A DNA stretch of 64,000 bases from Dolichospermum flos-aquae CCAP 1403/13F (GCF_012516395.1 NZ_CP051206.1:1966501-2030500), one strand, 5' to 3'; counted from the stretch's first letter, positions 52,790 to 61,696 are shown. A program made the numbers and translations. Notes: generated by a model not told the origin, from the sequence alone.

Positions 52790-52983
52790 GAAATTTCACT
52801 ACTTTCAATAATTATGGTTTTCAACATAGACATGGTATAATTACAATTATTATTGATAGCAAACAATACTGTGTTAACCCCCATCCTGGTTTAACTGCGG
52901 GAAGCTACCAATATAATCGGACTTATGGTAAACTCAGACTCTTAACTTCGCTGCAATGCCATCCTCCGCGAAAAAGAGGCTAG
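52790..52983 (+). pseudogene. Orphan C-terminal domain like that of the S1 protease at 55.2 kb
   Basis: The plus-strand frame reads NFTTFNNYGFQ, IDSKQYCVNPHPGLTAGSYQ and YNRTYGKLRLL. This parallels the C-terminus of the protease at 55219-56223 (QNFGYNP, NKEYCVEPRPPLTGLKY, RYNSTTNQLELF). No start or protease part is attached; it is joined directly to the chlB fragment. Confidence 0.65.
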
Positions 52984-53109
52984 TAATTATCTAAGTCATA
53001 AGTCAATCTGTTGCCTCTGTGTATTAAAATATTGATGCAGTATTTTCTCTGGAAAAGTTGTACCCAAAAACTTCGTTTCTACATTTGTAAGATTTAGGAT
53101 TAAACTGTC

Positions 53110-53470
53110 AGTAACCCAGCCCTAAAGGGACTGGGCTTGCAAGAGTAATCAAGCAAGCCGTGCTGACCAGACCACCCTGAGCATAGTCGAAGGGTAGCCG
53201 TTATTTGAGTCACGACACCCCGGAATGCGTAGCTAGTTCCCTGCTCTGTCATTTGCAATTAAACAGTTTTAAGGTCACTGAAACAGTGTTGCAAGTCTAA
53301 AAAGCTCTTATAACTGGTCTAAGCTAACATTACCCCAGAAATGGGAGGCTCTTTGGAGCAAAACATTCATTATGCGTACAGAGTTGGGAATTTTGAATCG
53401 GTAATTGTCCCGTTGAAAGTACATTACAAAAGTACACCGAATTTACCAACTCCAAGGCGGTAATGAAAAA
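53110..53470 (+). ncRNA. Candidate IscB-type omega RNA (HEARO-like) without nuclease gene
   Basis: A long non-coding stretch that is rich in pairing segments and ends in a position where a coding start would be expected. It opens with a strong hairpin (CCCAGCCCTAAAGGGACTGGG, 53115 on) and has CTTGC..GCAAG (53136-53157), a multibranched middle, AGTTGGGAATTTTGAATCGG near 53384 and ends CCAACTCCAAGGCGGTAATG. The layout recalls HEARO RNAs upstream of IscB in cyanobacterial IS200/IS605-like elements. No RRXRR/RuvC/HNH frame follows; only a 25-codon frame from ATG 53463 remains. Recognition is from memory of the family and needs a covariance search. Confidence 0.42.
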
Positions 53471-53580
53471 ATATTCAAGGCGGTTAAAACCGCTCGTGCC
53501 GTGGCTGGTGAGCCATGTCGATAGCGTAGCGTGGCGTTAGCCATACCATCCCTCTCAGGGCTAAAGCCGCTGAGTTTCCC
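53471..53580 (+). repeat. Palindromic segment resembling a transposon right end
   Basis: GGCGGTTAAAACCGC hairpin (about 53480-53495), a GGCTGGTGAGCC palindrome with a GATAGCGTAGCG repeat (53503-53540), CTCTCAGGGCTAAAGCC and GTTTCCCACTTACCGG. It closes the candidate IscB-type element 18 bases before the COP23 gene. Confidence 0.45.
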
Positions 53581-53597
53581 ACTTACCGGATATTCTT

Positions 53598-54242
53598 ATG
53601 AAATTTCCATTAGCTGCCCCCGTATTAATTGCAACTTTAGCTCTATCTAGTGGTTTAGGATTAACGTCCACAGTCCAAGCCAAGCCTCCTGTAGATAATT
53701 CAGTCAATAATGTACCCGTTGATAATGCAGGGGTTAGTGATTCAGCGGTCACTGGTACTAAATTTAGTTGCGTTGCGGAAAATAATGGTAACGTGGCTAC
53801 AATTGGTCAACGTCCCGGTGGACAGCCAATTCCTTTAATTATTTGGACTAAAAAGGGTGCTGATGCTTTTGGTGGCAAATATAGTCCAGAAAAACGTTGC
53901 GGTATCGTCACACCAAAATTGAATAAAGCTGTAGCTGACAGTGGTGGTAGTTTGAAAGATGTCGTTTTAATGACTGGCAAGGTTAGTGGTAGTACCGTAA
54001 TTTGTGTAGTCTCGATGACAGATAGTGGTTGTAATAAAAACAATGTTCTGCTGACGCTGAAACCGGAAAATGCTGAAAAAGCAGAAGAAATTCTGTCCCA
54101 AATCGTGAAAATTAGCCGTGAAGGTTCGAGCGCGACTGCAATTTTAGAAACAACTGATAATCGTGTTCAAGTAAATTTAGGAGATTGGGAAAAAGCAACT
54201 ATGGGTAATGCAAATCGTAAATCTGCAACTCCAAAATTTTAG
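53598..54242 (+). CDS. COP23-domain exported protein
   Basis: 214 residues with a signal peptide (about 1-28, ending VQAK). From about residue 55 it matches COP23 (circadian oscillating polypeptide, first found in Cyanothece): FSCVAENNGNVATI, PLIIWTKKGADAFGG, SPEKRCGIVTPKL, VICVVSMTDSGC, NNVLLTLKPEN. The four conserved Cys residues probably form disulfides in the periplasm. Function of COP23 is unknown. It is the first of three exported protein genes in a row. Confidence 0.85.
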   Translation: MKFPLAAPVLIATLALSSGLGLTSTVQAKPPVDNSVNNVPVDNAGVSDSAVTGTKFSCVAENNGNVATIGQRPGGQPIPLIIWTKKGADAFGGKYSPEKRCGIVTPKLNKAVADSGGSLKDVVLMTGKVSGSTVICVVSMTDSGCNKNNVLLTLKPENAEKAEEILSQIVKISREGSSATAILETTDNRVQVNLGDWEKATMGNANRKSATPKF

Positions 54243-54335
54243 TTGATTATTTTGTCAGGGTTTAGCGAAAAATACTGAACCCTGATTCCTACTTATTTTT
54301 TTGTCATTTTTTAGCAATTTTCGGAAAATTATTGC

Positions 54336-55196
54336 ATGATAAATCATATTTTTTTCTTATATAAAAAATCTTTTTTATTATTACTCCTGACTATATTTAT
54401 GAGTAAGTTTGTTGTGGAATCGAATGCTCAAGCTGTAACTTTATCTGAGCAAGATTTGAGAAATTCAGTCCAGACAATCAATGTCAATGCCTCAGAAATT
54501 GCCAAACAAGTAACTGTCAGAATTATCACTAAGTTTGGTTCTGGATCAGGAGTAATTATTAAGCGTCATGGGCAAACTTATCTAGCACTAACAAACCATC
54601 ATGTAGTGGCAGATAACCCTGAACATGGCTATCAAGTCATGACGGTTGATGGTAAGCTGTATTCAGCACGGGATAGGACTCAAGTTAAAATTGCGACCTT
54701 GGACTTGGCATTGGTAGAATTTACTAGCCAACAAAACTATCAAGTAGTAGAATTGCAGAAATTACCAAAAATACTAGAGGGAGAAAAAGTATATGCAGCA
54801 GGGTTTCCGGCCTGGAATTTTATCCGAGAAGGAAACAAAATTACCAGATTTGAAGAAACTCGTAATTGGGGAATTAGAGCTTTTCATTTAACAACGGGAA
54901 AGATCGAAATGCAACTTGCGAAAACACTTCCTGGAGGTTACCAAGTTGGTTATACTAATGATGTTAGGCAAGGGATGAGCGGTGGACCACTTTTAAATCA
55001 AAAAGGAGAATTAATAGCAATTAATGGCTTATTAAAGTATCCCTTCCAGGGTATTAAGGCTTTTACTGATGGTTCTGTACCTAATCAACAAATTTATGCA
55101 AAAATAGACTCTTTAAGTTGGGCTATTCCTATTACTAAAGTCATTGATTTTATGGAGACACAAAATCTAGTTGAGCAAAATTTACATAATTACTGA
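54336..55196 (+). CDS. Secreted S1-type serine protease
   Basis: 286 residues with an N-terminal hydrophobic signal (about 12-30). The trypsin fold has catalytic His in LALTNHHVVAD (about residue 88), Asp in ATLDLALVEF (about 128) and Ser in VRQGMSGGPLLN (about 212). Cys residues are absent. The active site is intact. The gene is 93 bases after the COP23 gene and 22 bases before the next protease, so the three probably form one transcript. Confidence 0.87.
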   Translation: MINHIFFLYKKSFLLLLLTIFMSKFVVESNAQAVTLSEQDLRNSVQTINVNASEIAKQVTVRIITKFGSGSGVIIKRHGQTYLALTNHHVVADNPEHGYQVMTVDGKLYSARDRTQVKIATLDLALVEFTSQQNYQVVELQKLPKILEGEKVYAAGFPAWNFIREGNKITRFEETRNWGIRAFHLTTGKIEMQLAKTLPGGYQVGYTNDVRQGMSGGPLLNQKGELIAINGLLKYPFQGIKAFTDGSVPNQQIYAKIDSLSWAIPITKVIDFMETQNLVEQNLHNY

Positions 55197-55218
55197 AAAA
55201 AAATCAAAAATATTGAAT

Positions 55219-56223
55219 ATGCTTTTAATAACTAATCAATTAACTAGGGTATTTTTGGGGATATCGGCAATAACAGCAATGGCTATAACTATTCCAGTAT
55301 TAGCTAACAGTGTACCTCAAGGAATCGCCGAAAATGTCAGAGAATCTATAGTCCAAATCAATAGCAAAGATAATGGTTCTCCTGGAGGTTCAGGAGTGAT
55401 TATTGACGAAGAAAATAATATTTACACTGTATTAACTGCCAATCATGTTGTTTGTAGTGCCATAAAACGACCAGGGAAGATTAATTGCTCTCAAGATATC
55501 AATTACTCAATTCGTACCTACACAGGGAAAGAGTATGTTATGAAAAATCGTCAAGTTTTACAGACAGATCAAAATGGAGTTGATTTAGCAATTATTACAT
55601 TTCAAGCTCCAGACTCAGAATATTATCGTCCTGTTGTTATTGAAGATAAGCCATTGGAAATTGGTACAGACATTTTTGTTGCTGGTTTTCCAGCCGTATT
55701 TGGCAAAAAAGGTGCAGATAGAGACTTTGCTTTTACAGGAGGGAGAATTGTTTTTAATCAGAATCTCCGAAATGGTTATAGTTTGGTTTATGATGCCAAT
55801 ACTTTGACTGGTAATAGTGGAGGAGGTGTATTTGATATTAATGGCAATCTTGTAGCCATTCACGGACTTGCAGATGCTACTAAATCGGGATTTAATGCCG
55901 GCATTCCTATTAAAACTTATTTGCAGTTAACCAAAGGGAAAGTTATCTCAAGTGACACGGAGACAATCCCCCAATCTGAGTCAGCAAAAATCTCCTCCAA
56001 TGACCGAAATTTGCAGATTATTCAAAATTTCGGATACAATCCTACAGCTTGTGAACCTGGTAGACAAGTAGTATCAATTATGTTTGGCAATAAAGAATAC
56101 TGTGTTGAGCCTAGACCTCCTTTAACTGGTCTAAAATACCGATATAATTCGACTACTAATCAATTAGAGCTTTTCGATGCACCAAAATCTAATAACCCTA
56201 ATAACCCTAATATAGGTTTATAA
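55219..56223 (+). CDS. Secreted S1-type serine protease with a YCV-P-LT C-terminal domain
   Basis: 334 residues from ATG 55219, which gives a good signal peptide (MLLITNQLTRVFLGISAI to VLANS). The protease domain has His in VLTANHVVCS, Asp in NGVDLAIITF and Ser in LTGNSGGGVFD, all present. After a linker (about 240-265) comes a small domain of about 60 residues with Cys pairs (NPTACEPGRQV, NKEYCVEPRPPLTG) ending in a Pro/Asn repeat. The same domain exists as an orphan at 52790-52983. The upstream TTG of the open frame is not used. It is the last gene of the COP23 cluster. Confidence 0.86.
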   Translation: MLLITNQLTRVFLGISAITAMAITIPVLANSVPQGIAENVRESIVQINSKDNGSPGGSGVIIDEENNIYTVLTANHVVCSAIKRPGKINCSQDINYSIRTYTGKEYVMKNRQVLQTDQNGVDLAIITFQAPDSEYYRPVVIEDKPLEIGTDIFVAGFPAVFGKKGADRDFAFTGGRIVFNQNLRNGYSLVYDANTLTGNSGGGVFDINGNLVAIHGLADATKSGFNAGIPIKTYLQLTKGKVISSDTETIPQSESAKISSNDRNLQIIQNFGYNPTACEPGRQVVSIMFGNKEYCVEPRPPLTGLKYRYNSTTNQLELFDAPKSNNPNNPNIGL

Positions 56224-56319
56224 GGAAAATGCCGCCAAGGTGGAGATTTTAAATTTTATTGAAAATGACACAAAAAATGTTAATGTAAATAGCTTTAAAA
56301 TACCCTGTCATTTATCAAT

Positions 56320-57675
56320 ATGTCAGTCTCTATCACTATCTCTCAACTGCTTGAAGAACTTCAAGCTGAATCGGTGAATGTATCTGCGTCTACCTTAACT
56401 CAGTTGGGGATGGGGATACAAACAGATACTCGCATTTTGCAACCGGGTGAAGTCTTTTTGGCTTTGCGAGGAGAAAAGTTTGATGGACATGATTTTGTCG
56501 CGACAGCGATCGCTAAAGGGGCTATAGTTGCCATAGTTGATCATGCTTACGAAAATCCCGGTTTTCCAGTTTTGCGGGTTAAAGATACTTTAAAGGCATA
56601 TCAACAAATTGCTAAATGGTGGCGTGAAAGCTTTACTATTCCTGTAATTGGCATCACAGGTTCAGTAGGGAAAACCACAACTAAAGAATTAATTTCCGCA
56701 GTTTTAGCCACAAAAGGAAAAGTTCATAAAACCTACGGGAATTTTAATAATGAAATAGGAGTCTCCAAAACCCTGTTAGAAATGGGTCGAGAAAATGACT
56801 TTGCTGTGATTGAAATGGCAATGCGAGGCAGGGGACAAATTGCCGAACTGACAGAAATTGCTAAACCGACAATTGGGGTAATCACCAATGTGGGAACTGC
56901 ACATATTGAGTTACTTGGTTCAGAAGAAGCCATTGCTGAAGCTAAGTGTGAATTATTAGCAACAATGCCAAATGATGGTATCGCCATTCTTAATCATGAT
57001 AACCCCTTATTAATGACAACAGCAGCGAAATTTTGGCAAGGGAAAGTTATCAGTTATGGCTTTTCTGGTGGTGATATCCAAGGAAAATTAATTGATAGTG
57101 AAACTGTAGAAGTTGCTGGCATCCGTTTACCTTTACCTTTACCTGGTCGTCATAATGCTACCAATTTTTTAGCAGCTTTAGCAGTAGCTAAGGTATTAGA
57201 AATTGATTGGCAATTATTACAATCTGGGGTCATGGTAAATATGCCCACAGGTAGAAGTCAACGCTTCACTTTAGCTAATGATGTGGTGATTTTAGATGAA
57301 ACCTATAATGCCGCCCCAGAAGCCATGTTAGCGGCTTTGCAGTTGTTAGCAGACACACCCGGAAAGCGAAAAATTGCGGTTTTAGGGGCAATGAAGGAAT
57401 TAGGAGAAAGATCCCCAGAACTTCATCAAAAAGTCGGGGAAATGGTCAAAAGTTTGCATCTTGATGGATTATTAGTATTAGTTGATGGTAAAGATGCGGA
57501 AATTATGGCTAATAGTGCCAATAATATATCTTGTGAATGTTTCACTAATCATGCCGATTTGGTAACAAGATTAAAAACATTTATGCAAACAGGCGATCGC
57601 TTATTATTCAAAGCAGCCCATTCTGTGGGATTAGATCGAGTTGTCAACCAATTACGGGCAGAATTCACCAATTAA
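56320..57675 (+). CDS. murF: UDP-N-acetylmuramoyl-tripeptide--D-alanyl-D-alanine ligase
   Basis: MurF adds D-Ala-D-Ala in the last cytoplasmic step of peptidoglycan precursor synthesis. 451 residues, full length: N-terminal UDP domain (TDTRILQPGEVFLALRGE KFD as GEVFLALRGEKFDGHDF), ATP loop GITGSVGKTTTKELI (about residue 110), KTYGNFNNEIGVSKTLLE, and C-terminal DETYNAAPEAMLAALQ and GAMKELGERSPELH. Start ATG 56320 follows a normal intergenic space after the protease gene. Confidence 0.95.
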   Translation: MSVSITISQLLEELQAESVNVSASTLTQLGMGIQTDTRILQPGEVFLALRGEKFDGHDFVATAIAKGAIVAIVDHAYENPGFPVLRVKDTLKAYQQIAKWWRESFTIPVIGITGSVGKTTTKELISAVLATKGKVHKTYGNFNNEIGVSKTLLEMGRENDFAVIEMAMRGRGQIAELTEIAKPTIGVITNVGTAHIELLGSEEAIAEAKCELLATMPNDGIAILNHDNPLLMTTAAKFWQGKVISYGFSGGDIQGKLIDSETVEVAGIRLPLPLPGRHNATNFLAALAVAKVLEIDWQLLQSGVMVNMPTGRSQRFTLANDVVILDETYNAAPEAMLAALQLLADTPGKRKIAVLGAMKELGERSPELHQKVGEMVKSLHLDGLLVLVDGKDAEIMANSANNISCECFTNHADLVTRLKTFMQTGDRLLFKAAHSVGLDRVVNQLRAEFTN

Positions 57676-58042
57676 AAAGAGTTGAAAATTGTATTTTCAA
57701 TATGTTGTCTATTTGCTATAGTTTAGACAAAACAAACTTAATTAAGTCGGTATTTTCTCAGAAATATCATCCACAAGAAAATTACATCTTTTGTAGAGAT
57801 GTTCCATGAAACATCTCTACCATATAGCAAAAAACAATCTAAAATGTCGTTTAACGAATGAAAATAAACCATTAATTGTTATCAATAGCTAGACAAAAAT
57901 ATTTCAATAAAGTCTTATCCATTGAGATCAAAGCCTTGAATTTATGGATTATTTTTGGAAGAATCAAAAGTAAGGTTAGTCAATATCAAGTCTAATCTCA
58001 TTTGTTTGATATCAAGACAATATATAATAAGGAGGAATTATC
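57676..58042. other. Intergenic region upstream of the double-glycine peptide gene
   Basis: 367 bases with no gene. A GTAGAGATGTTCCATGAAAC hairpin is at 57793-57820. A strong ribosome binding site (AAGGAGG, 58029-58035) is 7 bases before the peptide start. Confidence 0.6.
57793..57820. repeat. GTAGAGACGTT palindrome family, copy 2
   Basis: Arms GTAGAGATGTT and AACATCTCTAC; the T/A change from copy 1 is matched in both arms. Confidence 0.8.
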
Positions 58043-58243
58043 ATGACTAATATCCAAATATCCACACTACTTCCTGTCGGTTATGATTTATTTAATGATC
58101 CCGCTAGTTTTCTCAATGAACTAGCTAATGAGGAAGTACAAAATGTTATTGGTGGAGGTTATCATAGTTGTTGGTCTCATAAAAACAATTACTCTCACAA
58201 CAATTCCAAGAGTGGTTATAACGGAAAATATTGGGGTCATTAA
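58043..58243 (+). CDS. Double-glycine leader peptide, putative bacteriocin/RiPP precursor
   Basis: 66 residues with a strong ribosome binding site. The leader (to residue 38 or 39) has the acidic helix DLFNDPASFLNELANEEVQ and ends VIGGG, the site at which peptidase-containing ABC transporters cut. The remaining core of about 27 residues (YHSCWSHKNNYSHNNSKSGY and onward) is rich in His, Asn, Ser, Tyr and Gly with a single Cys. No transporter or modification enzyme gene is adjacent, so processing would have to be in trans. It lies alone between murF and an oppositely oriented membrane protein gene. Confidence 0.75.
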   Translation: MTNIQISTLLPVGYDLFNDPASFLNELANEEVQNVIGGGYHSCWSHKNNYSHNNSKSGYNGKYWGH

Positions 58244-58387
58244 AATTAGAAAATAGCTGTTAAATAACTAACAGCTATTACTAATAGTCAGAATAGTAAT
58301 TTTTATTTTTTACTACTATTCTGACAGGTTATAAAAAAGTCAAATATCAGGTTTATAGCAATCGTGAAATTCTGACTTCTGTTGTAA

Positions 58388-58717
58388 TTACTTACCAAAA
58401 GAAAACAATTGTGGAGAATTTTTTCGCCACATAATTACCAAAAGATTAGTTAATAAACAGGTAATTGCTAGGGATAACAAAATATAAGTTGGTGGCATAA
58501 CTACACCAATCATGAACCAAGTGTAAACGTGCAGAAGCATGATACTAGCAAACAGACAAGCAAATCCAACAGATATCCACACCTGAAGCATGGGACGATT
58601 TAGGAAGGTGAGGACAATTGTGAATAAGGTTGTCAGGATATTAGCTGGAACAAGAAAGGCACAAATGCCTATACAGTTGTTGCGGGAAAATTCGATTAAG
58701 GTGTTGAAATCTAACAT
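58388..58717 (-). CDS. Small membrane protein, unknown function
   Basis: 109 residues with three hydrophobic helices (about 16-36, 45-65 and 75-96) and a short basic C-terminus (WRKNSPQLFSFGK). I do not recognise a family. Its codon use and length are compatible with a real gene, and it has no overlap with others. It could be an immunity-type partner of the neighbouring peptide, but orientation and spacing give no support beyond proximity. Confidence 0.6.
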   Translation of the reverse strand: MLDFNTLIEFSRNNCIGICAFLVPANILTTLFTIVLTFLNRPMLQVWISVGFACLFASIMLLHVYTWFMIGVVMPPTYILLSLAITCLLTNLLVIMWRKNSPQLFSFGK

Positions 58718-58867
58718 TAATTTTTGGGGATAATTGTAGGTTCTTATTATTAAGTTTTATTATCAATAATATCATTAATAAGATTATATTACCTTAAAAG
58801 TGAGTAATTACGCCATTTATGTAACAATTTTTAAAGAATTAGCCTTGGCAACTAAATTTATTAATGA

Positions 58868-58893
58868 TAGAGACGCTGTCAGAAACGTCTCTA
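58868..58893. repeat. GTAGAGACGTT palindrome family, copy 3
   Basis: TAGAGACG and CGTCTCTA arms around a 10-base loop, just downstream of the fasciclin gene. Confidence 0.7.
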
Positions 58894-58924
58894 CAATGTC
58901 TCCCAGATGAAAAACTCTCTCCGA

Positions 58925-59326
58925 TTAACCCATCAAAATCACAGTATCAATAACGTGAATCACGCCATTATCAGCATCAATATCTGCTGCTAAAACTGTG
59001 GCATTTTTTACCTCAAAACCATCATCACAATTAATTTTAATAGGAGAACCTTCCACAGAAGTTACAGTACCAAGTTTTGCTAAATCAGCCTTTGTTAACT
59101 TACCAGGCACGACGTGATAGGTTAAAATCCTTGCTAACTGAGGAATATTTTGTAATAAAGTTGTAATCGTGCCTGGGGGTAACTTAGCAAAAGCGTCGTC
59201 AGTTGGTGCAAATACGGTGAATGGACCAGGACTTTTTAATGTTTCCACTAACCCAGCAGCTTGGACAGCCGCCACTAAAGTTTTAAACGCATCATTACTA
59301 ACTGCAATATCAACAATATCAGGCAT
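58925..59326 (-). CDS. Fasciclin (FAS1)-domain protein
   Basis: 133 residues, a single FAS1 domain without signal peptide. Motif H1 is [20 protein letters not shown] (about residues 35-54) and H2 is [10 protein letters not shown]; it ends with [20 protein letters not shown]1 domains mediate adhesion when exported; this short cyanobacterial form lacks an export signal and its role is unclear. The gene is free-standing. Confidence 0.92.
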   Translation of the reverse strand: MPDIVDIAVSNDAFKTLVAAVQAAGLVETLKSPGPFTVFAPTDDAFAKLPPGTITTLLQNIPQLARILTYHVVPGKLTKADLAKLGTVTSVEGSPIKINCDDGFEVKNATVLAADIDADNGVIHVIDTVILMG

Positions 59327-59446
59327 TGACTTTACCTCTCATCTACCAAAGGTTCTAAAAAATAGTAAATCATGTTTAAGTTTTATTAATGACAATTCTG
59401 ATAAAATATATTCTGATGATTTTCTGAATATTTTTTTATACATAAA

Positions 59447-60385
59447 ATGGATAAACGCACTTATGCAATATTGGGGACTGGTGCATTAGGTGGATTTTAT
59501 GGTGCAAAACTGCAAAAATCCGGTTTAGAAGTTCATTATCTACTCAAAAGTGATTATCAACAGGTAAGCGAACAAGGTTTAATTATTGAGTCTAAAGACG
59601 GTGACTTTACCCTTTCTCAAGTTAATGCCTATAACAATGTAGACAAGATGCCACAGTGTGATGTGGTTATAGTATCACTAAAAACTACCCAAAATCAACT
59701 TTTACCAGATTTATTACCGCCAATAGTTAAAGATGACGGGGTAGTATTGGTATTACAAAATGGATTGGGTATAGAAGCAGAAGTTGCGGAAATTGTGAAT
59801 AATGTCCACGTTATTGGGGGTTTATGTTTTCTCTGTTCTAATAAAGTTGCACCAGGACATATTCATCATTTAGATTATGGACAAATTACATTAGGTGAAT
59901 ATACATCTAATTATCAATCAATTGGCATTACTAAAAAAATGCGAGAAATTGCCGCAGATTTTGAAAATACCGGTATATCAATAGAACTATTAGAAGATTT
60001 ACTATTAGGACGTTGGAAAAAGTTAGTTTGGAATATTCCCTATAATGGCTTATCTGTGATTCTTGATGGGAGAACCGATGAATTAATGACAGATATATAT
60101 ACTCGTCAGTTAGTAGAAAGTTTGATGTGGGAAGTAGTCGCAGGGGCAAAAATTACGGGCAGAATTATTCCTGAAAGTTTCATAGAAACAATGTTAGATT
60201 ACACCGTGAAAATGAAACCTTACCGCACCAGCATGAAAATTGATTTTGATGAAAAACGTCCTTTGGAAATAGAAGCAATTTTTGGTAATCCATTAAGAAA
60301 AGCAGAATTAGCAGGTGTAAATTTGCAGCAAATTCGTTGTTTATATCAACAATTGAAGTTTTTGGATATAAGAAATAGAAGTTAA
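59447..60385 (+). CDS. 2-dehydropantoate 2-reductase family protein
   Basis: 312 residues of the ketopantoate reductase fold. NADPH motif ILGTGALGGFYGAKL at the start, VVIVSLKTTQNQ in the Rossmann domain, LQNGLGIEAEV, then the C-terminal helical domain with catalytic Lys in RWKKLVWNIPYNGLSV and Glu/Ser in YRTSMKIDFDEKRPLEIEAI. PanE acts in pantothenate synthesis, but cyanobacteria have several paralogues, so the substrate is not certain. The gene starts 120 bases from the divergent fasciclin gene. Confidence 0.85.
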   Translation: MDKRTYAILGTGALGGFYGAKLQKSGLEVHYLLKSDYQQVSEQGLIIESKDGDFTLSQVNAYNNVDKMPQCDVVIVSLKTTQNQLLPDLLPPIVKDDGVVLVLQNGLGIEAEVAEIVNNVHVIGGLCFLCSNKVAPGHIHHLDYGQITLGEYTSNYQSIGITKKMREIAADFENTGISIELLEDLLLGRWKKLVWNIPYNGLSVILDGRTDELMTDIYTRQLVESLMWEVVAGAKITGRIIPESFIETMLDYTVKMKPYRTSMKIDFDEKRPLEIEAIFGNPLRKAELAGVNLQQIRCLYQQLKFLDIRNRS

Positions 60386-60521
60386 ATCTAAATCCTGACT
60401 CATCCTATCCAAAAAATGGACAAATCAACTATCTTTATAGGTGTTATTTAAAGGGACAAAGGCAAGAAAAAACCTTTACCCCTATGAGAATTTTGGGCAA
60501 ATCAGGCAAGGCAAATAATAT

Positions 60522-61079
60522 TTATTCGACAACATTCTCCTTCACTAATCTTTGGTCAGATGCTACTGCCAGAAGTTCTTCCACAATATCCCAAGCTGCT
60601 GCACATTCACGAGAAGAATCGCCCTTAGTTGCACAAATTGTTCTCGCTTCTTCCCGTGCAACTTCTATTTCGTCCTCAATAAAGATACGTTTTGGATTTT
60701 CAAACAAATCACTTTTTCTGAGGATATCGGTAATTGAGATGATTCCTAACAGCTTACCTTTAATTACGGGAGCGCGACGAATACGAGTATTGGCAAACAA
60801 GCGAGCTACATACTCCACACCAAGCTCAGGATTGACGACAATACAAGGCTTAGTCATAATTTCATAAACTCGCACTTGTTTGGAGTCTTTACCGTGAGCA
60901 GCAACTTTATAGACAATATCAGTTTCACTGACCATGCCATAGGGGTCATTTTCTGTACGAGGTTCCACAATTAAAGATCGCAAACCTTTATATTTCATCA
61001 AATCCACAGCTTCCGCTACGGTTGCTGAACCACGAATTGTAATCACTTCTGTGGTCATTATGTCTTCAGCTTTCATCAT
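60522..61079 (-). CDS. Tandem CBS-domain protein, copy 1
   Basis: 185 residues: two CBS domains (EDIMTTEVITIRGSATVAEA and EIMTKPCIVVNPELGVEYVA), which bind adenine nucleotides, followed by a C-terminal extension (about 140-185) absent from copy 2. Paralogue of the next gene, with nearly identical CBS domains. It is the last gene of the minus-strand cluster trx, zinc ribbon, CBS, CBS, 160 bases after copy 2. The single-protein CBS pairs of plants (CBSX) regulate thioredoxins, so a similar link is plausible. Confidence 0.88.
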   Translation of the reverse strand: MMKAEDIMTTEVITIRGSATVAEAVDLMKYKGLRSLIVEPRTENDPYGMVSETDIVYKVAAHGKDSKQVRVYEIMTKPCIVVNPELGVEYVARLFANTRIRRAPVIKGKLLGIISITDILRKSDLFENPKRIFIEDEIEVAREEARTICATKGDSSRECAAAWDIVEELLAVASDQRLVKENVVE

Positions 61080-61238
61080 CGGTTTATAAATTCCTGTTAA
61101 TAGTTGGATTGAAACTTGTGGGTAACTTGTGAATTGTATTGAGTTTGCAAAAAGCCAGTTTCAGCTTTCTCTAGATTGCTGATTATTCTTATGTAAATGA
61201 GTATGCTTGACTGAGCAAAAAACCATGAATTCTTGGAT

Positions 61239-61694
61239 TTAATCTTCGTAAATTCTGGCTTCTAAGGCATTGGGAAATTCTTGACAATACATTTCAAAAT
61301 AGCTTTTTGGGTTTTCCACAAAGTCACTTTTTCTGAGGATATCGGTAATTGAGATGATTCCTAATAGCTTACCTTTAATTACAGGGGCGCGACGGATGCC
61401 TGTATTGGCAAATAAGCGGGCTACATACTCCACACCAAGTTCAGGATTGACGACAATACAAGGCTTGGTCATAATTTCATAAACTCGCACTTGTTTGGAG
61501 TCTTTACCATAAGCACCAACTTTATAAACAATATCAGTTTCAGTGATCATGCCATAGGGGTCATTTTCTGTGCGAGGTTCGACAATTAAAGATCGCAAAT
61601 GGCGTTCTTTCATCAGTGCTACGGCTTCGGCTACGGTTGCTGAACCACGGATTGTGACAACTTCTGTGGTCATTATGTCTTCAGCTTTGATCAT
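61239..61694 (-). CDS. Tandem CBS-domain protein, copy 2
   Basis: 151 residues, two CBS domains (EDIMTTEVVTIRGSATVAEA, RVYEIMTKPCIVVNPELGV) and a short tail. It begins 2 bases after the stop of the zinc-ribbon gene, implying coupled translation. Compared with copy 1 the first 130 residues are largely the same, and the tails differ (YCQEFPNALEARIYED here), which points to a tandem duplication followed by tail divergence. Confidence 0.88.
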   Translation of the reverse strand: MIKAEDIMTTEVVTIRGSATVAEAVALMKERHLRSLIVEPRTENDPYGMITETDIVYKVGAYGKDSKQVRVYEIMTKPCIVVNPELGVEYVARLFANTGIRRAPVIKGKLLGIISITDILRKSDFVENPKSYFEMYCQEFPNALEARIYED

Positions 61695-61696
61695 GG

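Noticed and set aside
53463-53540. 25-codon frame after the omega-RNA-like block
   Set aside because: It is made of palindromic DNA (KKYSRRLKPLVPW...) and does not resemble the start of IscB; kept only as a note in the RNA entry.
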